Shown here one piece after another: positions 47,364-56,355 of a stretch of DNA of 64,000 bases. The position numbers were made by a program, and so were the translations under genes. Below the pieces are notes generated by a model. That model had not been told where the DNA came from. It ran no database searches and was given only the letters and a program-made list of their open reading frames with translations. The first letter of the stretch is position 1. Every line of letters starts with the position of its first letter. The DNA is from Caballeronia jiangsuensis (lineage in GTDB: Bacteria; Pseudomonadota; Gammaproteobacteria; Burkholderiales; Burkholderiaceae): the NCBI GenBank assembly GCA_000648925.1, contig JFHF01000019.1, positions 1 to 64,000 on the forward strand, written 5' to 3'.

Positions 47364-48905
47364 ATGAGCCAGCACGACTACAGGATCGAGACGTTCGGTA
47401 TCGTCGGCAGCGGCGCGATGGGGCGCGGCATCGCGCAGATCGCGGCACTCGGCGGGCTGAACGTGCATGTCTACGACACGAATCCGCAAGCGCTCGCCGC
47501 CGCGCGCGCGTATTTGTCGGAGACGTTCGCGAAGCTCACCGCCAAGGGCAAGCTCAAGGAAGCCGACGCGCACGCCGCGCTCGCGCGCATCCGCGATGCG
47601 GGCGACGCGAGCGAACTGGCCGATTGCGACGCCATCGTCGAAGCGATCGTCGAGAATCTCGACATCAAGCGCGAGCTGTTCCGCGAACTCGAAGCAGTGG
47701 TCGGCGATCATTGCATTCTCGCGTCGAATACCTCCTCGCTGTCGATCACCGCGATCGCCGCCGGCTGCGCGCATCCGGAGCGCGTCGCGGGCTTTCACTT
47801 CTTCAATCCGGTGCCGCTGATGCGTGTCGTGGAAGTCATCGACGGCCTGCGCGGCGACCCGCGCGCCGGCGATGCACTCATGGACCTCGCGCGCCGCATG
47901 GGCCACACGCCGGTGCGCGCGAAGGACATGCCGGGCTTCATCGTCAATCACGCCGGGCGCGGCATGAACACTGAAGGCCTGCGCGTGGCGGGCGAAGGCG
48001 TCGCGAGCTTCGCGGATATCGACCGCATCATGCGCGAGCAGGCGGGCTTTCGCCTCGGGCCGTTCGAACTGCTCGATCTCACCGCGCTCGACGTCTCGCA
48101 TCCGGTGATGGAATCGATCTATCACCAGTTCTATGAAGAGCCGCGCTTCAAGCCGTCGCCGATCACAGGCACGCGGCTCGCGGGCGGTCTCATCGGGCGC
48201 AAGGCCGGCGAGGGGTTTTATCGATATGTCGATGGCAAGCAGGACGTGCCGCCGGAACCCGCCGCGCCCACACAACTGCCGACGCACGTCTGGATCAGCC
48301 GCGCGTCGCACGCCGGTCGCGAGGAGGTGCTGAAGCTGATCGCCAAATGCGATTGCTCCGTGCATATCGACGCGGGCCACACGCCCGAGCCGGAATCGCT
48401 CATCATCGTGACGCCGCTCGGCCTCGATGCGACGACCGCCGCCGTCAACGAACATCTCGACGCGACGCGTGTCGTCGCCGTCGATACGCTCTTCCCGCTC
48501 GACACCGTCGCGCGCCGCACGATCATGACGACGCCCGCGACTTCGCCCGCCATGCGCGACGCCGCGCACGCCCTCTTCTCCTTCGACGGCGTGCCCGTCA
48601 CCGTGATTCGCGATTCGACCGGCTTCGTCGCGCAGCGCGTAGTGGCGACGATCGTGAACATCGGCTGCGATATCGCGCAGCAAGGCATCGCGACGCCCGG
48701 GGACATCGACCTCGCGGTGACGCTCGGCCTCGGTTATCCGCGCGGCCCGCTCGCACTCGGCGACGCCATCGGCGCGACGACCATCCTCACCATCCTGCGC
48801 AACATCCACGCCGTACTCGGCGACCCGCGCTACCGGCCGGCGCCCTGGCTCACGCGGCGGGCGCAGCTCGGACTTTCGCTTACCCATATCGAGGAGCTCA
48901 GATGA
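47364..48905 (+). CDS. 3-hydroxyacyl-CoA dehydrogenase
   Basis: A 513-residue enzyme oxidising 3-hydroxyacyl-CoA with NAD. The N-terminal Rossmann motif is GIVGSGAMGRGIAQ (residues 12-25). The catalytic region is NTSSLSIT... ERVAGFHFFNPVPLM, with the His of HFFNP. The first C-terminal domain is FIVNHAGRGMNTEG. A second C-terminal domain (FVAQRVVATIVNIGCDIAQ, near 420) makes it the long PaaH-type form. A CTCCGAGGAGCAG ribosome site precedes the ATG. Its stop overlaps the enoyl-CoA hydratase start (ATGA). Confidence 0.92.
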   Translation: MSQHDYRIETFGIVGSGAMGRGIAQIAALGGLNVHVYDTNPQALAAARAYLSETFAKLTAKGKLKEADAHAALARIRDAGDASELADCDAIVEAIVENLDIKRELFRELEAVVGDHCILASNTSSLSITAIAAGCAHPERVAGFHFFNPVPLMRVVEVIDGLRGDPRAGDALMDLARRMGHTPVRAKDMPGFIVNHAGRGMNTEGLRVAGEGVASFADIDRIMREQAGFRLGPFELLDLTALDVSHPVMESIYHQFYEEPRFKPSPITGTRLAGGLIGRKAGEGFYRYVDGKQDVPPEPAAPTQLPTHVWISRASHAGREEVLKLIAKCDCSVHIDAGHTPEPESLIIVTPLGLDATTAAVNEHLDATRVVAVDTLFPLDTVARRTIMTTPATSPAMRDAAHALFSFDGVPVTVIRDSTGFVAQRVVATIVNIGCDIAQQGIATPGDIDLAVTLGLGYPRGPLALGDAIGATTILTILRNIHAVLGDPRYRPAPWLTRRAQLGLSLTHIEELR

Positions 48906-49690
48906 GCGCCGAATTACTGACAGACCGTCCCGCGGGCAGCGACACCACGCTCGTGCTCAAGTTGTCCAATCCCGGCGCGCGCAACGCGCTGCATCCGGAC
49001 ATGTACGCCGCCGGCATCGAGGCGCTGAACACGGCCGAGCGCGACAACACCGTGCGTGCGATCGTGCTGACCGGCGCCGACAATTTCTTCTGCGCGGGCG
49101 GCAATCTGAATCGCCTGCTCGAGAACCGCGCGCAGGATCCATCGGTGCAAGGCGCGAGCATCGACTTGCTGGCGGAATGGATCAGCGCGCTGCGCGCATC
49201 GACGAAACCGGTGATCGCAGCCGTCGAAGGCGCGGCCGCGGGCGCTGGCTTTTCGCTTGCGCTCGCGTGCGATCTGATCGTCGCCGCCGATGACGCCAGG
49301 TTCGTCATGTCGTATGCGCGCGTCGGCCTCACGCCCGACGGCGGCGCATCGTGGTTCCTGTCGCGCGCGCTGCCGCGAACGCTTGCAAGCGAAGTGCTGC
49401 TCGAAGCGAAGCCGATCGGCGCGGCGCGTCTGCACGAAGTCGGCGTCGTGAACCGGCTGACGAAAAAAGGCATCGCGCTCGATGCGGCCATCGCATGGGC
49501 CGACGATCTCGGCAGCGTGTCGCCGAAAGCGATGGCGCGCATCAAGTCGCTGATCAGCGCCGCCGACGTGCAGCCGCTCGCCGCGCATCTCGACATGGAA
49601 CGCGACAGCTTCGTCGATGCGCTCCATCACGGCGATGCGCTCGAAGGCATCACCGCATTCCTCGAAAAGCGTCAGCCGAATTATCGTTAA
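48902..49690 (+). CDS. Enoyl-CoA hydratase/isomerase family protein
   Basis: A 262-residue crotonase-fold enzyme. The oxyanion-hole segments are NFFCAGGNLNRL (near 62) and VEGAAAGAGFSLALACDLIVA (near 104). Asp/Gly-rich GLTPDGGASWFLSRALP follows, typical of isomerase-like or PaaG-type members, with Asp at the usual second catalytic site. Translationally coupled to the 3-hydroxyacyl-CoA dehydrogenase. The pair would perform successive beta-oxidation steps. Confidence 0.92.
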   Translation: MSAELLTDRPAGSDTTLVLKLSNPGARNALHPDMYAAGIEALNTAERDNTVRAIVLTGADNFFCAGGNLNRLLENRAQDPSVQGASIDLLAEWISALRASTKPVIAAVEGAAAGAGFSLALACDLIVAADDARFVMSYARVGLTPDGGASWFLSRALPRTLASEVLLEAKPIGAARLHEVGVVNRLTKKGIALDAAIAWADDLGSVSPKAMARIKSLISAADVQPLAAHLDMERDSFVDALHHGDALEGITAFLEKRQPNYR

Positions 49691-49694
49691 GCTC

Positions 49695-50420
49695 ATGGCT
49701 CAGTACGAATTGCCGAAGCGCCGCCGCATCTTTCTGATGCGTCATGGCGACGTCACTTACTTCGACGACAGCGGCCGCGCGATCGATCCTGAAAGCGTTC
49801 CGCTCAACGAACAGGGACGCGAGGAAGCGAGCGCCGCGGGCCGCGAGTTCGCTGCGCAAAAGATTCGCTTCGATCGCGTGATCGTGAGCGGATTGCCGCG
49901 CACGGTGGAAACGGCGCGGCGCGTGCTCGCGGAGACGGGTCAATCGATCGAGCCGGAAATCTGGCCCGAGTGGCAGGAAATTCGCGGCGGCAAGCTCAAG
50001 GACCTCACGACATCGGACATCGAGCGTGCGTTTCTTTCGGTGTTCGATGGCGTCGTGCCGGAAGAAACACAGTTTCTCGGCGGCGAGACGATCGGCGAGT
50101 TGCTCGATCGCGCGCTGCCCGCGGTTGCGCGCCTGCGCGATGATCGCTCATGGGACACGGTGCTGCTCGTGCTTCATGGCGGCGTCAATCGCGCGCTGCT
50201 CTCGCATGCGATCACCGCCGGCGGACGCGCGTTCTTCGGGCATCTGTCGCAGGCGACGGGCTGCATCAACGCACTCGACGTCGGCGACAAAGCGAGCGAC
50301 TGGATCGTGCACGCGATCAATCATTCGCCGCCCTCGCCGCTGCACGCCGACGTGCGCAACACGACGATGGAACTGCTCTATGCGCAGTTCGTACGCTACA
50401 AGGCCGTCGACATGAAGTGA
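49695..50420 (+). CDS. Histidine phosphatase family protein
   Basis: A 241-residue protein of the phosphoglycerate-mutase-like phosphatase superfamily. The catalytic RHG motif is at residues 16-18 (FLMRHGDV), the second conserved Arg in SGLPRTVETAR, and the late His in VLLVLHGGVNRAL. The ATG at 49695 was chosen four bases after the hydratase stop; earlier starts overlap that gene. Substrate unknown. Position in the operon suggests a role linked to acyl or sugar phosphate turnover. Confidence 0.88.
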   Translation: MAQYELPKRRRIFLMRHGDVTYFDDSGRAIDPESVPLNEQGREEASAAGREFAAQKIRFDRVIVSGLPRTVETARRVLAETGQSIEPEIWPEWQEIRGGKLKDLTTSDIERAFLSVFDGVVPEETQFLGGETIGELLDRALPAVARLRDDRSWDTVLLVLHGGVNRALLSHAITAGGRAFFGHLSQATGCINALDVGDKASDWIVHAINHSPPSPLHADVRNTTMELLYAQFVRYKAVDMK

Positions 50421-50445
50421 TGGCGACGCAAAAACGGAGGAGACG

Positions 50446-51543
50446 ATGCAGGACGACGAAAAGAACAAGCACTCCGATTTTTCCGCGTTCGAAGGAACGC
50501 GCCCGGTGCAGGACAAGCAGCGCTTCGACATCGATGCCCTCTCGACATGGCTCGCAGCGAACGTCGATGGCTTCGGCGGCCCGCTGACCGTCGAGCAGTT
50601 CGCGGGCGGTCAGTCGAACCCGACGTTCAAGCTCGTCACGCCCGCGCAAAGCTATGTGATGCGCGCGAAGCCTGGACCCGTGGCGAAGCTGTTGCCTTCC
50701 GCGCATGCCATCGAGCGCGAGTATCGCGTGATGGACGCGCTCGCTGCCACCGACGTCCCGGTCGCGCGGATGCTCGCGTTGTGCGAGGACGAAAGCGTGA
50801 TCGGCCGCGCGTTCTATGTGATGGAGTTCGTGCAGGGCCGGGTGCTGTGGGATCAGTCGCTGCCCGGCATGACGCCCGCCGAACGCGCCGCGATCTATGA
50901 CGAAACGAATCGCGTGATCGCAGCGCTCCATACGGTCGATATCGAAGCCGCCGGACTGTCGGGCTACGGCAAGCCGGGCAACTACTTCGAGCGGCAGATC
51001 GGACGATGGAGCAAGCAGTATGTCGCGTCGGAGACCGAGAAGATCGATGCGATGGATCGCCTGATCGAATGGCTGCCGCAACACATTCCGCAGACGCAAG
51101 GCGCGCGCGTCAGTGTCGTGCACGGCGACTATCGGCTCGACAATCTGATCTTCCATCCGAGCGAGCCGCGCGTGCTGGCCGTGCTCGACTGGGAACTCTC
51201 GACGCTCGGCGATCCGCTCGCCGATTTCGCGTATCACTGCATGGCGTGGCATGTCGATCCGTCGCAGTTTCGCGGCATCGCCGGGCTTGACTGGGCCGCG
51301 CTCGGCATCCCCGATGAAGCCGCCTATGTGAAGCGCTATTGCGAGCGCACGAGCTTCACGATCGAAGGCGACTGGAACTTCTATCTCGCCTACAACATGT
51401 TCCGCATCGCCGCGATCCTGCAGGGCATCATGAAGCGCGTCGTCGATGGCACGGCCGCGAGCGCGCAAGCCGTCGATGCGGGCAAGCGCGCGCGGCCGAT
51501 GGCCGAACTCGCGTGGCAATACGCGCAGAAAGTCGGCCGATAA
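50446..51543 (+). CDS. APH-type phosphotransferase (ACAD10-like kinase domain)
   Basis: A 365-residue aminoglycoside-phosphotransferase-fold kinase. It has the substrate loop QFAGGQSNPTFKL near residue 50, YVMRAKPGPVAKLLPSAHAIEREYRV (ATP lysine), HGDYRLDNLIFH (HGD-x4-N, near 226) and VLDWELSTLGDPLADFAY (DWE metal site). This subfamily is regularly coupled to acyl-CoA dehydrogenases of the ACAD10/11 type, which phosphorylate 4-hydroxyacyl-CoA before its removal. The acyl-CoA dehydrogenase gene follows 18 bp downstream, matching that pairing. Confidence 0.9.
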   Translation: MQDDEKNKHSDFSAFEGTRPVQDKQRFDIDALSTWLAANVDGFGGPLTVEQFAGGQSNPTFKLVTPAQSYVMRAKPGPVAKLLPSAHAIEREYRVMDALAATDVPVARMLALCEDESVIGRAFYVMEFVQGRVLWDQSLPGMTPAERAAIYDETNRVIAALHTVDIEAAGLSGYGKPGNYFERQIGRWSKQYVASETEKIDAMDRLIEWLPQHIPQTQGARVSVVHGDYRLDNLIFHPSEPRVLAVLDWELSTLGDPLADFAYHCMAWHVDPSQFRGIAGLDWAALGIPDEAAYVKRYCERTSFTIEGDWNFYLAYNMFRIAAILQGIMKRVVDGTAASAQAVDAGKRARPMAELAWQYAQKVGR

Positions 51544-51561
51544 AAGCGAGGGAGACAAGCC

Positions 51562-52782
51562 ATGAACTTCGACTACACGCCCAAGGTGCAAGCGTTGCGC
51601 GAAAAGCTGCTCGCTTTCTTCGATGCGCACATCTATCCGAACGAACGCGCTTACGCTGACGAAATCGCGGCCAATCGCGCGGCGGGCAATGCGTGGATTC
51701 CGACGCGCCTGATCGAAGGACTGAAGGAAAAGGCGCGCGCCGAAGGACTCTGGAATCTCTTTCTGCCTGCATCGGAACGTGGCGCGGGCCTGACGAATCT
51801 CGAATACGCGCCGCTCTGCGAAATCATGGGCCGCGTGCCGTGGGCGCCGGAAGTGTTCAACTGCGGCGCGCCCGACACGGGCAACATGGAAACCATCGAA
51901 CGCTACGGCACCGATGCGCAAAAGGCGCAATGGCTCGAACCGCTGTTGCGCGGCGAAATCCGCTCAGCGTTTCTGATGACCGAGCCGGAAGTCGCTTCGT
52001 CGGATGCGACCAACATTCGTTGCAGCATCGCGCGCGACGGCGACAGCTATGTCATCGACGGCCACAAGTGGTGGTCATCGGGCGCGGGCGATCCGCGCTG
52101 CAAGGTGTATATCGTGATGGGCAAGACCGACACGCAAGCGCCGAAACACGCGCAACAGTCGATGATTCTCGTGCCCGCCGACGCGAGCGGCATCAAGGTG
52201 CATCGGCCGCTAAGCGTCTTTGGTTACGACGATGCCCCGCACGGCCACATGGACATCACGCTCGATAACGTGCGCGTGCCCGCGGCGAACATGCTTCTGG
52301 GCGAAGGACGCGGCTTCGAGATCGCGCAGGGCCGTCTCGGGCCGGGACGCATTCATCATTGCATGCGCCTGATCGGACTCGCGGAACGCGCGCTGGAACT
52401 GATGACGAAGCGCACGCTCGGACGCGTCGCGTTCGGCAAGCCGATCGCGCATCATGGCGTGACGCAGGAGCGTATCGCCGAGGCGCGGATCATGATCGAG
52501 CAGGCGCGGCTTCTGACGCTCAAGGCTGCGTACATGATGGACACCGTCGGTAACAAGGGCGCGCGCGGCGAGATCGCGATGATCAAGGTCGTCGCGCCGA
52601 ACGTCGCGTGTCAGGTGATCGACTGGGCGATCCAGGCGCACGGCGCCGGCGGCGTCAGCGATGACTTTCCGCTGGCGTATGCGTATGCGGCGGCGCGTAC
52701 GTTGCGGCTCGCCGATGGGCCCGACGAAGTGCATCGTAATGCTATCGCGAAGCTGGAGTTTGCTAAGTATGCGGATGTTTGA
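51562..52782 (+). CDS. Acyl-CoA dehydrogenase (ACAD10/11-like)
   Basis: A 406-residue flavoenzyme. Segments are GLWNLFLPASERGAGLTNLEYAPLCEIMGR in the N-terminal helical domain, AFLMTEPEVASSDATNI in the FAD-binding middle (about 138-155), and DGHKWWSSGAGDPRCKV. The C-terminal helices include GPGRIHHCMRLIGLAERALELM and DEVHRNAIAKLEF. A GAGGGAGACAAGCC ribosome site precedes the ATG. With the upstream phosphotransferase it probably acts on 4-hydroxy or branched acyl-CoA substrates. The gene ends before a large intergenic palindrome. Confidence 0.9.
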   Translation: MNFDYTPKVQALREKLLAFFDAHIYPNERAYADEIAANRAAGNAWIPTRLIEGLKEKARAEGLWNLFLPASERGAGLTNLEYAPLCEIMGRVPWAPEVFNCGAPDTGNMETIERYGTDAQKAQWLEPLLRGEIRSAFLMTEPEVASSDATNIRCSIARDGDSYVIDGHKWWSSGAGDPRCKVYIVMGKTDTQAPKHAQQSMILVPADASGIKVHRPLSVFGYDDAPHGHMDITLDNVRVPAANMLLGEGRGFEIAQGRLGPGRIHHCMRLIGLAERALELMTKRTLGRVAFGKPIAHHGVTQERIAEARIMIEQARLLTLKAAYMMDTVGNKGARGEIAMIKVVAPNVACQVIDWAIQAHGAGGVSDDFPLAYAYAAARTLRLADGPDEVHRNAIAKLEFAKYADV

Positions 52783-52855
52783 GGGTTCGACGGACGCGTC
52801 GCGATAGCGGCTTGCGCGTGGGGTATGGGGGTTTCGGGCGAATGCTTGGATTTCG

Positions 52856-53467
52856 CCGCCGGATCCCGGTTTCGTGTTGGTCTATTAGCACTGCCCCTGT
52901 GCGGGGCGGCAGTCACTTTCTTTGCTGCTGCAAAGAAAGTAACCAAAGAAACAGCTCTCCCCAGCCTAAGCACTTCACACCGGCCGCGGCACAGACGATT
53001 GGCCTAATGGCCCGGCTGTAGCGAGTGCCCCCACAAGCGGACACGGGCTTGGACCGCGCACGGTCTGCCGCACCAAATGTTTAAGCGTGCTGGTTCAGCG
53101 CCAAATAGCTTCGGCACAGCGCTACGCGCTGCCGTTGGGTATGCGAAGGAAACCGTCGAAGAAGAAGCGCACGCAGACCCGATTGACCCGTCGGCCGCGA
53201 AGCGGGCCGGAGCCATTTCGTGCTGAACCAGTGAGGCAAGCGGCGCGATGTGTCAGACCGTGCGCGAGCCAAGCCCAGTAGGTCCTTTGAGGGCGACACT
53301 TAGGCGAGTGCCAGCGCCAGCTGGCAAGCATGGCCAAACTGCGTGTGACCGCGGGCGGTGAGAAGCTGCTTTCTTTGGTTACTTTCTTTGCAGCAGCAAA
53401 GAAAGTGACCCCCGCTCCGGGGAGGGGCAGTGCTAATAAACCGACACGAAATCGGGATCCGGCGAAC
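52856..53467. repeat. 612-bp nested palindromic intergenic element
   Basis: The outer arms at 52856-52955 and 53364-53467 are inverted near-copies, each with the palindrome ACTTTCTTTGC-TGCT/AGCA-GCAAAGAAAGT (52915-52940; 53381-53406). Inner arm pairs 53047-53067/53254-53274 and 53090-53099/53222-53231 are inverted about the same centre near 53161. No gene is supported inside. It lies between convergent genes. It looks like a family of intergenic repeats or a non-autonomous mobile element, and could also stop transcription from both sides. Confidence 0.85.
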
Positions 53468-53480
53468 GCCCCAACCAATC

Positions 53481-53939
53481 TCATCCCTCCCCACCCGGCT
53501 TGCGCAAACCAAACAGCGCCGCAGACTCCACCGTCAGCACGAGCTCGCCATGCTGATTGTGCGCTTCCCATCGCGTCTGCACGATCCCGCGATCCGGCTT
53601 GCTCTTCGACACGCGCTTGTCGAGCACGCGCACGGTAAGCCGCACCGTATCGCCGACGCGCACCGGCTTGATCCAGCGAATGTTATCGAGGCCGGGTGAG
53701 CCCATCGACGTCGAATCGCCGACCATATCGCGCACGAGAATGCCCATCATCGCGGAACACGTGTTCCAGCCGCTCGCGACGAGTCCGCCGAAATGCGACG
53801 CCTCGCCAGCCGCCTCCGACAGATGAAAAGGCTGCGGATCATAACGCTCGGCGAATCCGACGATCTCTTCTCTCGTGAACGTGTGTGCGCTCAACTGCAC
53901 TGCGCTGCCGATATCGAAATCTTCGTAGGCGTATTTCAT
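53481..53939 (-). CDS. MaoC-like dehydratase
   Basis: A 152-residue hot-dog-fold protein. The conserved hydratase segment is FAERYDPQPFHLSEAAG (Asp and His of the hydratase 2 motif), followed by SHFGGLVASGWNTCSAMM and DNIRWIKPVRVGDTVRLTVRVLDKR. It would add water across an enoyl-CoA double bond. It is the last gene of a minus-strand operon with two acyl-CoA dehydrogenases, providing the next step after dehydrogenation. Confidence 0.9.
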   Translation of the reverse strand: MKYAYEDFDIGSAVQLSAHTFTREEIVGFAERYDPQPFHLSEAAGEASHFGGLVASGWNTCSAMMGILVRDMVGDSTSMGSPGLDNIRWIKPVRVGDTVRLTVRVLDKRVSKSKPDRGIVQTRWEAHNQHGELVLTVESAALFGLRKPGGEG

Positions 53940-53960
53940 GCAAAAGCTCCTCGATGAGCG

Positions 53961-55091
53961 TCAGTCTTCGGTAACGGAAAAAGCGGGCAGCGCCGCGAAG
54001 CGCGCGAGATGATGATCGACATCGCCGAGCGTCGTCTCGATGATCGACAGGCGCTTGAACCAGTGCGCCGCGGGCAGTTCGTTGGTCATGCCCATGCCGC
54101 CGTGCAACTGCACCGCCTGTTGCCCGACGAAGCGCGCGGCCTGACCGACGCGCACCTTCGCTGCCGAGATGGCTTGTGCGCGCGTCGCGGCATCGTCGCT
54201 CGCGTAACGCGCGGCGGCCAGATAGGTGATCGAGCGCGCCTGCTCCGCGTGGATCAACATCTCGACCATGCGATGCTGCAACGCCTGAAAGCGCGCGATC
54301 GGCATGCCGAACTGCTGGCGTTCCTTCGTATAGTCGACGGTCGCGCGATTGAGCGCATCGAGTGCGCCGAGCGCTTCCGCGCATAGCAGAAAAGTCGCGT
54401 AGTCAGCGATCCGCTCGAAGGTCGCGGCGCCGGTATCGTGGCCAGCGAGGCGCGTCGCGGGCGTCTCGTCGAAGGTGAGCGTCGCGGCGCGCTGCCCGTC
54501 GATCGTGCGGTACTCGGTGATGCCGACCTTCGCCGCATCTTTCCCGACGATGAACAGCGCCACTTCGCCTTCCGCGCGCGCTGGCACGATCCAGTAATCG
54601 GCTTGCGCGCCGTGCTGGACCATCGACTTCGTGCCTTCCAGTGTGAAGCGCTCGCCTTCGCCGCTCGCGGTGGTGCGCAGATCGAAGAGATCGTAGCGCG
54701 CATGAGGCTCGTGGAACGCGACCGAAAGACGTATCTCGCCGCGCCCCGCCCGTTCGAGCAACTCGCCGGCGATCGCACCGCCCTTCTGCGCACCGAGCCG
54801 CAACGCTTCGATGCCCACGGCCGTCGCCCAATACGGTTCGACGACGAGCGCGCGACCGAGCTCCTGCATCGCGACGAGCATGTCGACCGGACCGCCATCG
54901 AAGCCGCCCTGCGCTTCGGGAACCGGCAACGCGAGGAGACCCAGTTCGGCGAACGCGCGCCAATGCTCTTCATCGACGCCCGCCTCCGACGCAACGATCT
55001 TCTGCCGCGCATCGAACGCATATTCCTTGTCGAGATACCGGCGCAGCGCATCGCGGAACTGCTGCTGTTCATCGCTGAAAGTAAAGTCCAT
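53961..55091 (-). CDS. Acyl-CoA dehydrogenase, small-subunit type (PimD-like)
   Basis: A 376-residue protein; the ATG at 55091 has GAGGAG seven bases upstream. It begins MDFTFSDEQQQFRDALRRYLDKEYAF, the usual start of pimeloyl-CoA dehydrogenase small subunits. It has AMQELGRALVVEPYWATAV, and a C-terminal VQLHGGMGMTNELPAAHWFKRL. It lacks some FAD-domain signatures of ordinary acyl-CoA dehydrogenases, consistent with a heteromeric enzyme paired with the gene just upstream. Substrate is inferred from family resemblance (dicarboxylic or long-chain acyl-CoA). Confidence 0.85.
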   Translation of the reverse strand: MDFTFSDEQQQFRDALRRYLDKEYAFDARQKIVASEAGVDEEHWRAFAELGLLALPVPEAQGGFDGGPVDMLVAMQELGRALVVEPYWATAVGIEALRLGAQKGGAIAGELLERAGRGEIRLSVAFHEPHARYDLFDLRTTASGEGERFTLEGTKSMVQHGAQADYWIVPARAEGEVALFIVGKDAAKVGITEYRTIDGQRAATLTFDETPATRLAGHDTGAATFERIADYATFLLCAEALGALDALNRATVDYTKERQQFGMPIARFQALQHRMVEMLIHAEQARSITYLAAARYASDDAATRAQAISAAKVRVGQAARFVGQQAVQLHGGMGMTNELPAAHWFKRLSIIETTLGDVDHHLARFAALPAFSVTED

Positions 55092-55101
55092 GCGCCGCTC
55101 C

Positions 55102-56298
55102 TCAAAGTCCAAGAATCATCTGCGCGATGATGTTCTTTTGAATCTCGTTCGAGCCGCCGTAGATCGATGTCTTGCGGAAATTGAAGTAATACGCGGCGAG
55201 CGGCGCGGCATCGTCGTCGCCGGTGATGCTATGCGGGCGCTCGCCTTCGAGGAAAGCGGGATCGAAAGCGGCCGCCTGCGGGCCGATTGCTTCGACCATC
55301 AACTCGGTCAGCGCCTGCTGCACTTCGGTGCCTTTGATCTTCAGCATCGACGCTTCCGGTCCCGGCCCCTTGCCGCCCGCCTCGCTCGCGATCACACGCT
55401 GAACCGTCACTTCGAGCGCCATCAATTCGATTTCGAGCGCGGCGATTTTCGCGGCGAAGACCGGATCGTGCAGGAGCGGCTTGCCGGCCTTGTTGCGGTC
55501 CAGAGCGAGCCGCTTGAGAAACAGCAACTCGCGCTTCGACAGCCCGACGCGCGCAATGCCCGTGCGCTCGTGTCCGAGCAGATACTTCGCATACGTCCAG
55601 CCGCGATTTTCCTCACCGACGAGATTCTCAGCCGGCACTTCGACGTCCTCGAAAAAGACTTCGTTGACTTCGTGATCCTCGTCGAGCGTGATGATCGGGC
55701 GAACGGTGATGCCCGGCGTCTTCATGTCGATCAGAAGAAACGAGATGCCTTCCTGTTTCTTCGCTTCGGGATCGGTGCGCACGAGGCAGAACATCATGTC
55801 GGCGTGCTGGCCGAGCGTGGTCCAGGTCTTCTGCCCGTTCACGATGTAGCGATCGCCGCGTCGTTCGGCGCGCGTGCGCAGCGACGCGAGATCGGAGCCC
55901 GAGCCGGGTTCCGAGTAGCCCTGGCACCACCAGTCGGTGCCGTCGAGAATGCGCGGAAGATAGCGCGATTTCTGCTCGTCGCTGCCGTATTTCATGAGCA
56001 CCGGCGCGACCATCACTACGCCGAAGGGCAGCACCATCGGCGCGCCGGCTCGGGCGCACTCCTCGTCCCAGATATGCCGCTGCGTCACGTCCCAGCCGGG
56101 ACCGCCGTATTCTTTCGGCCACGCGACAGCCGACCATCCGCGCGACGCGAGCAGCTTGTGCCAGTTCGCGTAATCGTCGCGGGTCAGACGCTTGTGATGG
56201 AGAACTTTGTCGCGCAGCGCGCGAGGAAGACTGGCTTCGAGCCAGATGCGGACGTCGGCGCGAAAGGCGTCGTCGGCGGGGGAATAGCTAAGGTTCAT
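55102..56298 (-). CDS. Acyl-CoA dehydrogenase, large-subunit type (PimC-like)
   Basis: A 398-residue flavoprotein. It has YSPADDAFRADVRIWLEASLP at the N terminus, WCQGYSEPGSGSDLASLRTRAERRGD (FAD/substrate loop, about 130-155), GQKTWTTLGQHADMMF, and the C-terminal GGSNEIQKNIIAQMILGL ending typical of the family. It starts the three-gene operon with the small subunit (10 bp apart) and MaoC dehydratase. Together they suggest oxidation of dicarboxylic or ring-derived acyl-CoA. Confidence 0.9.
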   Translation of the reverse strand: MNLSYSPADDAFRADVRIWLEASLPRALRDKVLHHKRLTRDDYANWHKLLASRGWSAVAWPKEYGGPGWDVTQRHIWDEECARAGAPMVLPFGVVMVAPVLMKYGSDEQKSRYLPRILDGTDWWCQGYSEPGSGSDLASLRTRAERRGDRYIVNGQKTWTTLGQHADMMFCLVRTDPEAKKQEGISFLLIDMKTPGITVRPIITLDEDHEVNEVFFEDVEVPAENLVGEENRGWTYAKYLLGHERTGIARVGLSKRELLFLKRLALDRNKAGKPLLHDPVFAAKIAALEIELMALEVTVQRVIASEAGGKGPGPEASMLKIKGTEVQQALTELMVEAIGPQAAAFDPAFLEGERPHSITGDDDAAPLAAYYFNFRKTSIYGGSNEIQKNIIAQMILGL

Positions 56299-56355
56299 GC
56301 GCGGAGTCTCCCTTATGGCTCATCCCGGAGCCAGAAGAGACGCCGCGCGCAAGAC

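Noticed and set aside
46086..48887. A 933-codon minus-strand frame
   Set aside because: It is antisense to the aminotransferase and 3-hydroxyacyl-CoA dehydrogenase genes. It is Arg/His-rich, as expected for an antisense frame in GC-rich DNA, and resembles no family.
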